A stretch of DNA of 64,000 bases, taken from NCBI RefSeq assembly GCF_009649175.1, contig NZ_WJPO01000001.1:1-64000 (forward strand), read 5' to 3'. A program made the position numbers and the translations under genes. The number at the start of each line of letters is the position of its first letter. Position 1 is the first letter of the stretch. This document shows positions 29,693 through 39,338 of this stretch, piece by piece. This DNA is from Rhodovulum strictum (GTDB taxonomy: Bacteria; Pseudomonadota; Alphaproteobacteria; Rhodobacterales; Rhodobacteraceae). The notes under the pieces are model-generated. The model had not been told where the DNA came from. It ran no database searches and saw only the letters and a program-made list of their open reading frames with translations.

Positions 29693-30637
29693 GTGGAGGA
29701 GGCGCGCAAGGGCATCCTGGCGATGGTCGCGGCCTGCGTGATCTGGGGCCTGTCCTCGATGTATTACAAGCTGCTCGCACATGTCCCCCCCGAGGAGGTG
29801 CTGGGCCATCGCACGCTCTGGTCGCTGGTCTTTTTCGGGCTGGTGCTGGCCGGGCAGGGGCGGCTGGCGGAAATCGGGGCGCTGATGGCGCGGCCGCGCG
29901 CGCTGGCGCTGGTGGCGCTGGCGGCGCTGATGATCTCGGCCAACTGGTTCCTGTTCATCTATTCGATCCAGATCGGCCACGCGGTCGAGGCGTCGCTTGG
30001 CTATTACATCTTCCCGCTGGTCGCGGTGGCGCTGGGCTTCCTGTTCCTGGGCGAGCGGCATTCCGTGCCGAAATGGGTGGCGGTTGGCCTAGCCTGTGTC
30101 GCGGTGGCCGGGCTGACCTGGGGGCTTGGGGTCGCGCCCTGGGTCTCGCTGGCGCTGGCGGGCACGTTCGGGATCTACGGGCTGGTCAAGCGCGGCGTGG
30201 CGGCAGGACCGGTGGTGTCCGTCACCGCCGAGGTGGTGCTGCTGGCGCCGCTGGCGCTGGTCTGGCTTTGGGGGGTGCATGCGCAGGGCTGGACCGGGCT
30301 GACCGGGCGCCATCTGGGCGCCTTCGGCCATGACCTGTCCGACAGCCTTCTGCTGATGCTGGCAGGCCCCCTGACCGCGACGCCGCTGATCCTGTTCTCC
30401 TATGCTGCGCGGCGGGTCAGCTATGCCACGGTGGGGCTTGTGCAGTACATCAATCCCACGCTGCAATTCCTTGTCGCGACGCTGGTTTTCCGCGAGGCGT
30501 TCACGCCGTGGCACGCCATGGCCTTTGCGCTGATCTGGGCGGCGCTGGCGCTTTACTCGGCCGAAAGCCTGCGCGGCGAAAGGGCGGCGCGCAGGGCGTC
30601 CAGCAATTCGGGCACGTCGGGCACGACGCCGAAATAG
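29693..30637 (+). CDS. rarD: RarD-type EamA/DMT membrane transporter
   Basis: A 314-residue inner-membrane protein with about ten hydrophobic segments in two EamA halves. It opens with RKGILAMVAACVIWGLSSMY, and EEVLGHRTLWSL, FIYSIQIGHAVEASLGYYI and FLFLGERHSVPKWVAVG are typical of RarD. The substrate is unknown. Translation starts at GTG 29693, immediately after the aminotransferase TGA, so the two are co-translated. The last 85 bases overlap, tail to tail, the LOG-family gene on the other strand. Confidence 0.88.
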   Translation: MEEARKGILAMVAACVIWGLSSMYYKLLAHVPPEEVLGHRTLWSLVFFGLVLAGQGRLAEIGALMARPRALALVALAALMISANWFLFIYSIQIGHAVEASLGYYIFPLVAVALGFLFLGERHSVPKWVAVGLACVAVAGLTWGLGVAPWVSLALAGTFGIYGLVKRGVAAGPVVSVTAEVVLLAPLALVWLWGVHAQGWTGLTGRHLGAFGHDLSDSLLLMLAGPLTATPLILFSYAARRVSYATVGLVQYINPTLQFLVATLVFREAFTPWHAMAFALIWAALALYSAESLRGERAARRASSNSGTSGTTPK

Positions 30638-31131
30638 TCGCGCAGGCTGGGCTCGGCGAAACCTTCGTCGATGAAATGGTCGATGAGCGCGGTCAGCGGC
30701 GTCCAGAACCCGTCGGTCGAGAGCAGGAAGATCGGCTTCGCATGCAGGCCCAGCTGCCGCCAGGTCAGCACCTCGAAGAACTCGTCCAGCGAGCCCGCGC
30801 CCCCGGGCAGCACCACGATCGCGTCCGAGTTCATGAACATGACCTTCTTGCGTTCGTGCATGTTCTCGGTGACGATGAAGGTGGTCAGGTCGCGCTTGCC
30901 CACCTCGCGGTCGAACAGATGCACCGGGATCACGCCAAAGGTCTGTCCGCCCGCGATCTGCGCGCTGCGCGCCACCCGCCCCATCAGCCCCACATCCCCT
31001 GCGCCATAGACCAGCCGCCAGCCCGCTTCGGCCAGGGCACGCCCGAAGGTTTCGGCCGCGGCGGCATGGGCCGGGTCGCGCCCGTCGCGCGAGCCGCAGA
31101 AGACGCAGATCGAAGGGGGCTGGGGGGGCAT
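30553..31131 (-). CDS. LOG-family nucleotide phosphoribohydrolase-like protein
   Basis: A 192-residue protein of the TIGR00730 group. It has ICVFCGSRDGRDP at the N-terminus, VYGAGDVGLMG, and the signature PGGAGSLDEFFEVLTW. Plant LOG homologues release cytokinin bases from riboside 5'-phosphates, and bacterial members hydrolyse AMP-type nucleotides. ATG at 31131 begins the conserved sequence; in-frame extension upstream looks like antisense. The final 85 bases lie inside the end of rarD. Confidence 0.9.
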   Translation of the reverse strand: MPPQPPSICVFCGSRDGRDPAHAAAAETFGRALAEAGWRLVYGAGDVGLMGRVARSAQIAGGQTFGVIPVHLFDREVGKRDLTTFIVTENMHERKKVMFMNSDAIVVLPGGAGSLDEFFEVLTWRQLGLHAKPIFLLSTDGFWTPLTALIDHFIDEGFAEPSLRDYFGVVPDVPELLDALRAALSPRRLSAE

Positions 31132-31223
31132 CGGGGGAACCTTTTCATGGGATTTCTGGACCCGTGATACCGGGGTTGCTATGGTCCGGCAAGCGCGGGG
31201 CGAACCGCCATGGAGGCCGGGCG

Positions 31224-32336
31224 ATGTCGGATGGCAAGCGGAAACTGGGTCCATTGGCCTGGACCCTGATCGTGGGCGAGATCGTGATCGTGCTCATGGT
31301 GCTGAACTGGTTTCTCAGCCGGGACAAGGACGCCCCGGCGCCCGAGCCCGCACCCCCGGTCACCGAGCAATCCGCCCCGGACGATGCGGCAGAGGCGGTC
31401 CCCGCGCCGCCCGGCTTCGACGTGGTGCGCGTCGATCCGGCGGGCAATGCGCTGATCGCGGGGCGGGCCGAACCGGGCAGCATCGTGGTGTTGCTGGTCG
31501 AGGGCGACGAGGCCGCACGGGCCGAGGCGGGATCAGACGGGTCGTTCAGCCTGTTCGCGGATCTGCCCCCGTCCGATGTGCCGCGGGCGCTGTCATTGCG
31601 GATGGAGCTTGCCGACGGGCTAACCATCGCGTCGGGCGCGACGGTGTTCCTGGCGCCGGCGCCCGTGCCCGCGCCGCAAGCTGTCGGGATCGCGGCCGAC
31701 CAGCCCGAACCGGACGCCCCGGCGGGGGTGCCCGCCGCGGATCTGGCCGAACCGCAAGCTCCCGCCACGCCAGAACCCGCCTCGCCCCGCGCGCCCGAGG
31801 TCCTGTTGTCGGATGCGGGCGGGGTGCGCGTGTTGCAGCCGCCCCAGGGCGATCTGCCGCCGGGCATCGCGGGCGTGCTGATCGAGGCCATCGCCTACGA
31901 TGCGGATGGCGCGGTGGCGCTGTCGGGGCGCGGTCAGGCCGGGGGCGCGCTGCGGCTTTACCTGGACAATGCCGCCATTGCCGGGGGCCGGATCGACGAT
32001 GCGGGGCGCTGGGCGCACCGGCTCGACGCGGTGGCGCCGGGGCTTTACACGCTGCGCGCCGACCTGCTGAACCCAGATGGCAGCGTTTCGGCCCGGTTCG
32101 AGACCCCGTTCCGGCGCGAACCGCCCGACGAGATTGCCGCCCTTGCCTCGACCGCTGCCCCCGGCGGTGCCGAGGCGCGGGTCATTACCGTGCAGCCGGG
32201 CTTCACGCTGTGGGGCATCGCCGACCGGACCTATGGCAGCGGGATCCAGTACGTGAAGATCTTCAGCGCCAATCGAGCCCAGATCCGCGACCCCGACCTG
32301 ATCTATCCGGGCCAGATCTTCACCCTGCCCGAGTGA
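31224..32336 (+). CDS. membrane-anchored LysM-domain protein
   Basis: A 370-residue protein. A single N-terminal membrane helix (residues about 11-30, LAWTLIVGEIVIVLMVLNWF) anchors a Pro/Ala-rich linker. Two Ig-like or carboxypeptidase-regulatory-like segments (VRVDPAGNALIAGRAEPGSI and IAYDADGAVALSGRGQAGG) follow. The C-terminus (residues about 320-370) is a LysM peptidoglycan-binding domain (TLWGIADRTYGSGIQYVKIF, ending YPGQIFTLPE). GGAGG precedes the ATG at 31224. It probably tethers the inner membrane to the cell wall. Confidence 0.88.
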   Translation: MSDGKRKLGPLAWTLIVGEIVIVLMVLNWFLSRDKDAPAPEPAPPVTEQSAPDDAAEAVPAPPGFDVVRVDPAGNALIAGRAEPGSIVVLLVEGDEAARAEAGSDGSFSLFADLPPSDVPRALSLRMELADGLTIASGATVFLAPAPVPAPQAVGIAADQPEPDAPAGVPAADLAEPQAPATPEPASPRAPEVLLSDAGGVRVLQPPQGDLPPGIAGVLIEAIAYDADGAVALSGRGQAGGALRLYLDNAAIAGGRIDDAGRWAHRLDAVAPGLYTLRADLLNPDGSVSARFETPFRREPPDEIAALASTAAPGGAEARVITVQPGFTLWGIADRTYGSGIQYVKIFSANRAQIRDPDLIYPGQIFTLPE

Positions 32337-32403
32337 CTGCGTCACTGGTCTTTCCCCTTTTCGGGCATTAGGTTCAGGGAACTTTCCCAACCGGACCCTG
32401 CAT

Positions 32404-34245
32404 ATGCGCCGCGGACGCCGCCCCACCACTGCCGATCTCTCGCAGCTTGACCGCAGTCAGGGGATGCGCACGATCCGCAAGGTCGCGCCCTATCTCTGGC
32501 CCGAGGGGCAGGGCTGGGTGAAACGCCGCGTGGTGCTGGCGATGCTGGCGCTGGTGCTGGCCAAGGTGGTCGCGGTCATCACCCCCTTCTTCTACAAGGC
32601 CGCCGTCGACAGCCTGACCGGGGAGGGCGCGCCCGAGGCGATGCTGATGGCGGTGGGCGCGGTGGGGCTGACCATTGCCTATGGCATGGCCAAGCTGATG
32701 AATACCGGCTTCCAGCAATTGCGCGACGCGATCTTTGCCCGGGTGGGGCAGCGGGCGCTGCGCCGGATCGCGCTGGAGACGTTCACCCATATCCACCGGC
32801 TGTCCTTGCGCTATCACATCACGCGCAAGACCGGCGGGCTGTCGCGCATCATCGAGCGCGGCGTGAAGGGTGTCGATTTCCTGCTGCGCTTCCTGCTGTT
32901 CTCGATCGGGCCGCTGGTGATCGAACTGGCGCTGGTAGGGGTGATCCTCTATGTCGCCTTCGACATCTGGTATCTGGCCGTGGTGGCTGTCACCATCGCG
33001 GCCTATATCAAGTTCACCTTCGTCGTGACCGACTGGCGGCTGAAGATCCGCAAGAAGATGAACGACCAGGACACCGACGCCAACCAGAAGGCGATCGACA
33101 GCCTGCTGAATTTCGAGACGGTCAAGTATTTCGGCGCCGAGGCCCGCGAGGCAGACCGCTACGACCGCGCCATGGAGGGCTACGAGGATGCCGCGATCAA
33201 GACCTCGCTCTCGCTCGCCTTCCTGAATTTCGGGCAGGCGCTGCTGATCACCGGCGGTCTGGTCGCGGTGATGGTGATGGCGGCGATGGGGGTGCAGGCG
33301 GGCAAGCTGACCGTGGGCGATTTCGTGATGGTCAATGCCTACATGATCCAGATCACCATGCCCCTGAATTTCCTGGGCACCGTCTATCGCGAGATCCGGC
33401 AAAGCCTGGTCGACATGGCCGAGATGTTCGCCCTGCTGGAACAGCCCGCCGAAGTGATGGACAAGCCCGGCGCGCCCGCGCTGGCGGTGACGGGCGGCGC
33501 GGTTGCGTTCCGCGATGTCCGCTTCGGCTATGATGCCGAGCGGCCGATCCTGAAGGGCGTGACCATCGAGGTGCCCGCGGGGCGCAAGGTGGCCATTGTC
33601 GGGCCGTCGGGGGCGGGCAAGTCCACCATCGGGCGGCTTCTGTTCCGGTTCTATGATGTGACGGGTGGCGCGGTGCTGATCGACGGTCAGGATGTGCGCG
33701 ACATCACGCAGGACAGCCTGCATGCGCAGATCGGGGTGGTGCCGCAGGACACCGTGCTGTTCAACGACACGATCCTTTACAACATCGCCTATGGCCGCCC
33801 CGACGCCACGCGGGAGCAGATCGAGGCCGCCGCGCGCGCCGCCCAGATCCACGATTTCGTCGCGGGGCTGCCCAGGGGCTACGAGACCATGGTGGGCGAG
33901 CGCGGGTTGAAGCTGTCGGGCGGCGAGAAGCAGCGGGTGGGGATCGCGCGCACCCTGTTGAAGAACCCGCCGATCCTGTTGCTGGACGAGGCGACCTCGG
34001 CGCTGGACAGCGAGACCGAGGCAGGCATCCAGGCCCAGCTCAAGGCGATGGGCGAGGGGCGCACGGTGATCGCGATCGCGCACCGGCTGTCCACCATCGT
34101 CGATGCCGACGAGATCGTGGTGCTGGAAGACGGCCAGGTGGTCGAGCGCGGCAGCCACGAGGCACTGGTCGCCCGCGGTGGGCGCTACGCGGCGATGTGG
34201 GCGCGCCAGCAGGCGGGCGAGGACGAGGACGTGGAAGCGGCGTGA
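32404..34245 (+). CDS. Atm1/HMT1-type ABC exporter, fused permease and ATPase
   Basis: A 613-residue half-transporter. Six membrane helices (residues about 40-320) precede an ATPase with Walker A GPSGAGKST, signature LSGGEKQRV, Walker B ILLLDEATSALD and the His of IAHRLSTI. The block ITRKTGGLSRIIERGVKGVDFLLRF marks the Atm1 group, whose bacterial members export glutathione-conjugated metals or sulfur species from the cytoplasm. It is preceded 67 bases upstream by the LysM gene. The end overlaps no gene, and a repeat copy follows. Confidence 0.9.
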   Translation: MRRGRRPTTADLSQLDRSQGMRTIRKVAPYLWPEGQGWVKRRVVLAMLALVLAKVVAVITPFFYKAAVDSLTGEGAPEAMLMAVGAVGLTIAYGMAKLMNTGFQQLRDAIFARVGQRALRRIALETFTHIHRLSLRYHITRKTGGLSRIIERGVKGVDFLLRFLLFSIGPLVIELALVGVILYVAFDIWYLAVVAVTIAAYIKFTFVVTDWRLKIRKKMNDQDTDANQKAIDSLLNFETVKYFGAEAREADRYDRAMEGYEDAAIKTSLSLAFLNFGQALLITGGLVAVMVMAAMGVQAGKLTVGDFVMVNAYMIQITMPLNFLGTVYREIRQSLVDMAEMFALLEQPAEVMDKPGAPALAVTGGAVAFRDVRFGYDAERPILKGVTIEVPAGRKVAIVGPSGAGKSTIGRLLFRFYDVTGGAVLIDGQDVRDITQDSLHAQIGVVPQDTVLFNDTILYNIAYGRPDATREQIEAAARAAQIHDFVAGLPRGYETMVGERGLKLSGGEKQRVGIARTLLKNPPILLLDEATSALDSETEAGIQAQLKAMGEGRTVIAIAHRLSTIVDADEIVVLEDGQVVERGSHEALVARGGRYAAMWARQQAGEDEDVEAA

Positions 34246-34301
34246 GACGGATGGCGCGCTTTCCTTGCCGGTCGCTGCGGTGGGTGGTGAGCGCGGGATC
34301 T

Positions 34302-34323
34302 GGATATTTGTGGCCAGAAGAAG
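34302..34323 (-). repeat. interspersed CTTCTTCTGG repeat, copy C
   Basis: On the minus strand it reads CTTCTTCTGGCCACAAATA and on to TCC. It lies 56 bases after the Atm1-type stop, between that gene and the convergent RND gene. Confidence 0.55.
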
Positions 34324-34347
34324 CCCGGTGATGATGTGCCCTGCGCC

Positions 34348-37300
34348 CTATTCGGCGGCGCGGAGCGTGCCGGGGGGCTTGGCGCTGTCGGGCTCGGGGC
34401 CGTCCGGGGGCAGGTCGGACCACAGCAACTGGGGTGAGCCGACGCCGCGTGCGGCTTGGTCCAGCGCGATCTCGCGGGCGGCGGCGCTGTCGGGGCCGGC
34501 CATGGCTGCCATGAAGCGGCGGGCCGAGCCGTAGACCCCCGCCCAGAACCATACGCGGATCGCCAGCAGCGAGGGCGTGAAGACCAGTGTCAGCAGCGTC
34601 GCGATGCCCAGCCCGAAGACCACCGCGGTCGCAAGCTGCTTCCACCACAGCGCGGTCGGGCTGTCGATGGTATAGCCGCCATTCAGGAAGTCGAAGCTGA
34701 CCCCCAGCATCATCGAACTGAGCCCCGCCATGGTCGTCACCGTGGTCAGCAGGACCGGGCGCAGGCGTATTTCGACCGTGCGCACGATGGCCTCGATCCG
34801 CGGCATGTAGCGGGCGTATTCCTGATAGGTGTCGATCAGCACGATGTTGTTGTTCACCACGATGCCCGCCAGCGCCACGATGCCGGTGCCGGTCATGATG
34901 ATCGAGAAGGGCTGGTTCATCACCAGCATCCCGATCAGGACGCCCGTGGTTGACAGCACCACCGCCAGCAGCACCAGCACCGCGTTGTAGAAGCTGTTGA
35001 ACTGCGCCAGCAGGATGATGAACATCAGCCCCAGCGCCGCGCCGAAGGCCTTGGACAGGAAGGCCGAGCTTTCCTGCTGGTCGGCCTGATCGCCGGTCCA
35101 TTCCCAAGTGACGCCCGCGGGCAGCGGGTTGGTGTTCAGCCATTCGGTCAGATGCGCGATGCGTTCATTTGCGTTGATCGGTACGCCTGCCTCGTTGCCG
35201 AGCCCGCTGGCGACAGCCGCCTTGACGTCGAAATAGCGCTTGCCGTCCACGCGGTTGATCCGGCCGAGTTTCTCCACCGGGGTCAGCGTGATGAAATTCG
35301 CAAGCGGCACCAGCCCCTCGGAGGTGCGCAGCTTGAGCGTGTCGAGGGTGGACAGCAGCCGGTCCTGTTCAGGCAGGCGGACGCGGATCTCGATTTCCTC
35401 GTCGGAACTGGGCACCCGCATCGTGTCGAGCAGGATGCCGCGGGTGACAAGCTGGACCATGGCGCCGACACTGGCTGCACTGGCGCCGAAACGGCCTGCG
35501 GTTTCTACATCGACGTCGATCTGCCAGTCGATGCCGGGCAGGGGCAGCGTATCCTCGATGTCGCGCAGCCCCTCGGTCGCCTCGAACCGGGCGATCACGG
35601 TCCGGGCGGCGACGGTCAGGCTGTCCCAATCCTCGCCCATCACGCGCAGATGCACCGGCTTGGGCGAGGCGGGCCCCATCGCAAGATCGAGGATCTCGGC
35701 GCGGATGCCCGGAATGGTCGCCAGCCCTTGCATGATGCGGTCGAGCACCAGATGGCCGCCAAGCTCGACAATCCCGGCGCGTTCCTCCCAGGGGATCAGC
35801 TCGATCTGGATCTGGCCGATCGTGTCGAGCGGCGGGCTGGCGCCTGCTGTGTTCGAGTTCAGCCCGCCTTCGCCGGCAAAGGCAAAGGCATTGCGCACCC
35901 CGCGTTCGGCCAGAACCACCGCCTCGGCCCGGCGCACCAGCGCATCCTTTTCGTCCAGCGAAAGGTTGCCGCGGGCGCGGACATAGACGATGGCCTGTTC
36001 GGGTTCGGACTGGACGAAGAACTCTACCCCGTTGTTATGCTTTCCGAAATAAAGGAACACGCCGACCACGAAGGCCAGCACGGCGGCCACGGTGACAACT
36101 GGCATGACGGGATTTCCGGCAATCGCGCGGATCACATGGCCAAAGGCGGTGCGTCGATAGCCTGCGCGCACGGGCGGACGGCGCGGGGTCTTGAGGGCAT
36201 TGACCGCGATGGAACAGAGCACGAGCCCGGCCATGAACAGCAGCACGCCCGGCAGCATGTCGGCCAGCCCCGAAGGCCCGGGCGAGGCGGCCGGGAAAGC
36301 GGGGTTCAGCATCCTGAGCGCGGCAAGGAAGGTCAGTGCCAGCGCAAGCGCCATCAGCCCGGCGCGCGTGGCCAGCGGCCAGGGGCGCACGCGCGTGGTG
36401 ATGCGCCACAGGATGCGCGAGAAGCGGCCCGCGACGCCCCCCACCACCGGCAGGTAGACCAGCGCCACCATCAGGCTGGCCGACAGCACGAAGATCAGCG
36501 TGATCGGCAGCATCCCCATGAACTCGCCCGCGACGCCGGGCCAGAACAGCATCGGCAGAAAGGCGCAAAGCGTGGTGGCGGTGGAACTGACGATGGGCCA
36601 GAACATCCGCTTGGCAGCCTCGGAAAAGGCGTGCATCGGGCCTGATCCCTCGGAGATGCGCCGGTCGGCATATTCGACCACCACGATGGCGCCATCGACC
36701 AGCATGCCCACCGCAAGGATCAGCCCGAACATCACGATGTTGTTGATCGCGACGCCAAGGATGCCGAACAGCACGAAGCACAAAAGGAACGAGGTGGGGA
36801 TCGCGAAGCCCACCAGCAGCGCCGAGCGGGTGCCCAGAAAGGCCAGCACCACGATCATCACCAGCGCGATGGCGGTCAGGACCGAGCCTTCGAGCTGGCG
36901 CACCATCGAATCGACCGTGTGCGACTGGTCGTTCGAGGTGCCGACGATCACCGCATCGCGCAGATCCTCAGGCCAGGCGGCGCGGGCGGCCGCAACCTCG
37001 CTGCGGATCAGCGCGGCGGTGTCGATGATGTTGAAGCCCTTGCGCTTGACGATCTGCAACGCAACCGTCGGCTCGCCGTTGAAGCGTGCGGTCGAGGTGC
37101 GATCCTCGAAGGTCAGCCGGATCTCGGCCAGATCGCCCAGCGTCACCACCCGGTCGCCGCTCACCTTGACCGGCAGCGCATAGATGTCCTGCACACCCCC
37201 GAACGAGGCGGGGATCTTGACCGAGAAGGTGCCCTGCGGCGCGTCGACCTCGCCCGCGGCGATCAGCTGGTTGTTGTTGCGCACGACCTCGATCAGTTCG

Positions 37301-37899
37301 CCCGCGGTGACGTTGTAGGATTCGAGCCGCAGCGGGTCGATGATGACTTCTACCATCTCGTCGCGATGGCCGGTCAGCACGACCTCAAGCACCGGGTCCA
37401 GCGCCTCCAGCCGGTCCTGAAGCGCCTTGGCCACGCGCAAGAGCGTGCGTTCGGGCAGCGGACCCGAAAGGTTCACGATGATGATCGGGAATTCCGAGAA
37501 ATTGATCTCGGTGATCGAATATTTCTCGTAGCCTGCCGGGAACTTGCCCTCGGCGGTGTTCATCCGGTCGCGGACATCTGCGATGGTCTTGGTCTTGTCC
37601 CAGCCGAATTCGAATTCCAGCGCGATCGCGGCAAACCCCTCGCGCGCGGTGGCGGTCATGCTGTCCAGACCGTCGAGATCGGAAAGTTCCGTCTCCATCG
37701 GCTTGACCAGCAGCTTTTCGGCATCCTCGGCCGAAATGCCGGGGAAGGGGACCGAGATGAAAAGGGCGGGGATCTCGATATCCGGCTCGCCCTCCTTGGG
37801 CAGTCCGACATAGGCCATGGACCCGGCGACGATCGACATGATGACGAAGGCCACGACCATCCGGGCGCGGCTGGCGGCCCAGTCGATGATCCCGGTCAT
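34348..37899 (-). CDS. RND-family efflux pump (AcrB-like inner-membrane subunit)
   Basis: An 1183-residue proton-driven pump, longer than the usual ~1030-1050. The first membrane helix is ARMVVAFVIMSIVAGSMAYV. The proton-relay aspartate region is FGLILAVGMLVDGAIVVVE; the second-half counterpart is GIVALAGIVVNNNIVLID, where AcrB-type pumps keep a related VxNAIxL pattern. Two extra hydrophobic segments (LMALALALTFLAALRM and LPGVLLFMAGLVLCSIAVNA) lie between the usual helices 6 and 7. Its ATG overlaps the fusion-protein stop (37896-37899). No outer-membrane channel gene is adjacent. Substrate unknown. Confidence 0.92.
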   Translation of the reverse strand: MTGIIDWAASRARMVVAFVIMSIVAGSMAYVGLPKEGEPDIEIPALFISVPFPGISAEDAEKLLVKPMETELSDLDGLDSMTATAREGFAAIALEFEFGWDKTKTIADVRDRMNTAEGKFPAGYEKYSITEINFSEFPIIIVNLSGPLPERTLLRVAKALQDRLEALDPVLEVVLTGHRDEMVEVIIDPLRLESYNVTAGELIEVVRNNNQLIAAGEVDAPQGTFSVKIPASFGGVQDIYALPVKVSGDRVVTLGDLAEIRLTFEDRTSTARFNGEPTVALQIVKRKGFNIIDTAALIRSEVAAARAAWPEDLRDAVIVGTSNDQSHTVDSMVRQLEGSVLTAIALVMIVVLAFLGTRSALLVGFAIPTSFLLCFVLFGILGVAINNIVMFGLILAVGMLVDGAIVVVEYADRRISEGSGPMHAFSEAAKRMFWPIVSSTATTLCAFLPMLFWPGVAGEFMGMLPITLIFVLSASLMVALVYLPVVGGVAGRFSRILWRITTRVRPWPLATRAGLMALALALTFLAALRMLNPAFPAASPGPSGLADMLPGVLLFMAGLVLCSIAVNALKTPRRPPVRAGYRRTAFGHVIRAIAGNPVMPVVTVAAVLAFVVGVFLYFGKHNNGVEFFVQSEPEQAIVYVRARGNLSLDEKDALVRRAEAVVLAERGVRNAFAFAGEGGLNSNTAGASPPLDTIGQIQIELIPWEERAGIVELGGHLVLDRIMQGLATIPGIRAEILDLAMGPASPKPVHLRVMGEDWDSLTVAARTVIARFEATEGLRDIEDTLPLPGIDWQIDVDVETAGRFGASAASVGAMVQLVTRGILLDTMRVPSSDEEIEIRVRLPEQDRLLSTLDTLKLRTSEGLVPLANFITLTPVEKLGRINRVDGKRYFDVKAAVASGLGNEAGVPINANERIAHLTEWLNTNPLPAGVTWEWTGDQADQQESSAFLSKAFGAALGLMFIILLAQFNSFYNAVLVLLAVVLSTTGVLIGMLVMNQPFSIIMTGTGIVALAGIVVNNNIVLIDTYQEYARYMPRIEAIVRTVEIRLRPVLLTTVTTMAGLSSMMLGVSFDFLNGGYTIDSPTALWWKQLATAVVFGLGIATLLTLVFTPSLLAIRVWFWAGVYGSARRFMAAMAGPDSAAAREIALDQAARGVGSPQLLWSDLPPDGPEPDSAKPPGTLRAAE

Positions 37900-39110
37900 T
37901 CGGGCGCTCCGCGATAGCTGACGGCCAGCGGCACGCCATCGGTGACGAATTCCTGTCCGACCACGATGATTTCTGCCTCGTCCGGCAGGCCCGCGACCCA
38001 GAACCCGTCCAGTGTGTCGCGCAGGATCTCGACGGGGTAGAAGCGGGCGGTCGCATCCGCATCCGACAGGCGCAGGCCAAGCCGCCCGGCATCGTCAAGC
38101 GTCAGCGCCGATTGCGGCACCAGATGGGCGGTCTGGCCGGGCGCGGCGATCAGCATCTCGGCGGCCTGGCCCGCGCGGATGCTGCCCGCGCCGTTCTGGA
38201 CTGCAACCTCGACCCGGAAGGTGCGGGTGGCGGGATCGGCGGTGCGGGCAACAAAGCTGACCCGCCCCATTACCTCGGCGCCCGAGGCAAGCCGCCCGCC
38301 CGCCAGTGCGCCCATCTCGATCCGGTCAAGCTGGGTTTCGGGGACGTAGCCGACCAGATGGATCGGGTCGAGCTGGATGACCGTTGCGCAAAGCGAGCCG
38401 GGCTGCATCAGCGTGCCAAGCTCGGCCGTGTCGGCGTCCAGCAGACCGGCAAAGGGTGCGGCAATGGTCAGCCGCCCGATTTCCGTCAGCGCCGCCGCCA
38501 CATTTGCCTCGCCCGCACGGATCGCGGTTTCCGCCGCCTCAAGCCCGGCCTGTGCCGAGGCAAGCCCGGCCTCGGCCGTAGACACCGCCGATTGCGTGCC
38601 CGCAACCCTCGTGTCCGAGGCGAACCCGTCCTGCGCCAGCCGCCGCGCCGCGCGGTCGTTGATCTCGGCCTCTGACAGCCGGGCCTCGGCCTGGGTCACG
38701 TTGGCGCGTGCCTCGGGCAGCCGCGCGCGCGCCTCGGCCAGGGCCGCCTCGGCCTGGGCCAGCGCCTCGGGCCGCGTGCCGGGATCAAGCTCGCACAGGA
38801 CGGTGCCCTCATCGACCGTCGCACCGCGGCGCAACGGCTCGGAGATCACCCGCCCGCCGGTTTCCGCGCGCACCTCGACCTGCCGCGCCGCCTGGGTTTC
38901 GCCGCGCACGCGTACCGCGCCCTGGACCGTCTCGGCCCGGCTTTTCTGCACCACGACGGATACCCGGCGCTCGGCCTCCTCCGCTGCGGCCTCGGCGGTG
39001 GCGGGGATGGGCTCGGCCCCGGCGAAGGCCATCACCCGTTCGCGCTGCATCAGCAGCAGATAAAGGGACAGGCACACCATCAACGCGGTGAGCATCGAGA
39101 TCCAGCGCAT
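37896..39110 (-). CDS. periplasmic membrane fusion protein of the RND pump
   Basis: A 404-residue HlyD/AcrA-type adaptor. An N-terminal membrane anchor (ISMLTALMVCLSLYLLL), lipoyl half-motifs (RQVEVRAETGGRVISEPL and RLTIAAPFAGLLDADTAEL) and an Ala/Glu-rich alpha-hairpin with the repeating EARARLPEARANVTQAEARL are seen, then beta-barrel sequence with PVEILRDTLDGFWVAGL near the end. ATG at 39110 opens the anchor. It is the first gene of the pump operon, behind a strong promoter and operator. Confidence 0.9.
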   Translation of the reverse strand: MRWISMLTALMVCLSLYLLLMQRERVMAFAGAEPIPATAEAAAEEAERRVSVVVQKSRAETVQGAVRVRGETQAARQVEVRAETGGRVISEPLRRGATVDEGTVLCELDPGTRPEALAQAEAALAEARARLPEARANVTQAEARLSEAEINDRAARRLAQDGFASDTRVAGTQSAVSTAEAGLASAQAGLEAAETAIRAGEANVAAALTEIGRLTIAAPFAGLLDADTAELGTLMQPGSLCATVIQLDPIHLVGYVPETQLDRIEMGALAGGRLASGAEVMGRVSFVARTADPATRTFRVEVAVQNGAGSIRAGQAAEMLIAAPGQTAHLVPQSALTLDDAGRLGLRLSDADATARFYPVEILRDTLDGFWVAGLPDEAEIIVVGQEFVTDGVPLAVSYRGAPE

Positions 39111-39199
39111 CGGGGCTCTGCCTCTTTCGTCGGTTATCCGCGTCCCTTTCCCGCACTCGGCGCCGCCGCGCGGGCCGGGACGGGATGCTTGCAATCGGG

Positions 39200-39244
39200 T
39201 GAACCAATTGGTTCAGATTATAGCGCAAACGCCCGTCTTTCAAG
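39200..39244 (-). promoter_or_regulatory. promoter and palindromic operator of the RND operon
   Basis: On the minus strand: -35 TTGAAA (39244-39239), 16-base spacer, -10 TATAAT (39222-39217), an almost consensus sigma-70 promoter. Just downstream TGAACCAATTGGTTCA (39200-39215) is a perfect 16-base palindrome lying over the expected transcription start, where a TetR- or MarR-type repressor would block transcription. The repressor gene is not adjacent. Confidence 0.7.
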
Positions 39245-39338
39245 CCTGTGCCGCGCCGGTCGGCGGGGCTTTGCAATCCCGTCCGGGCTGGGGTATGAGA
39301 GGCCCGAGGCCAGACTTGACCGGGCCGAGCGAGGCAGG

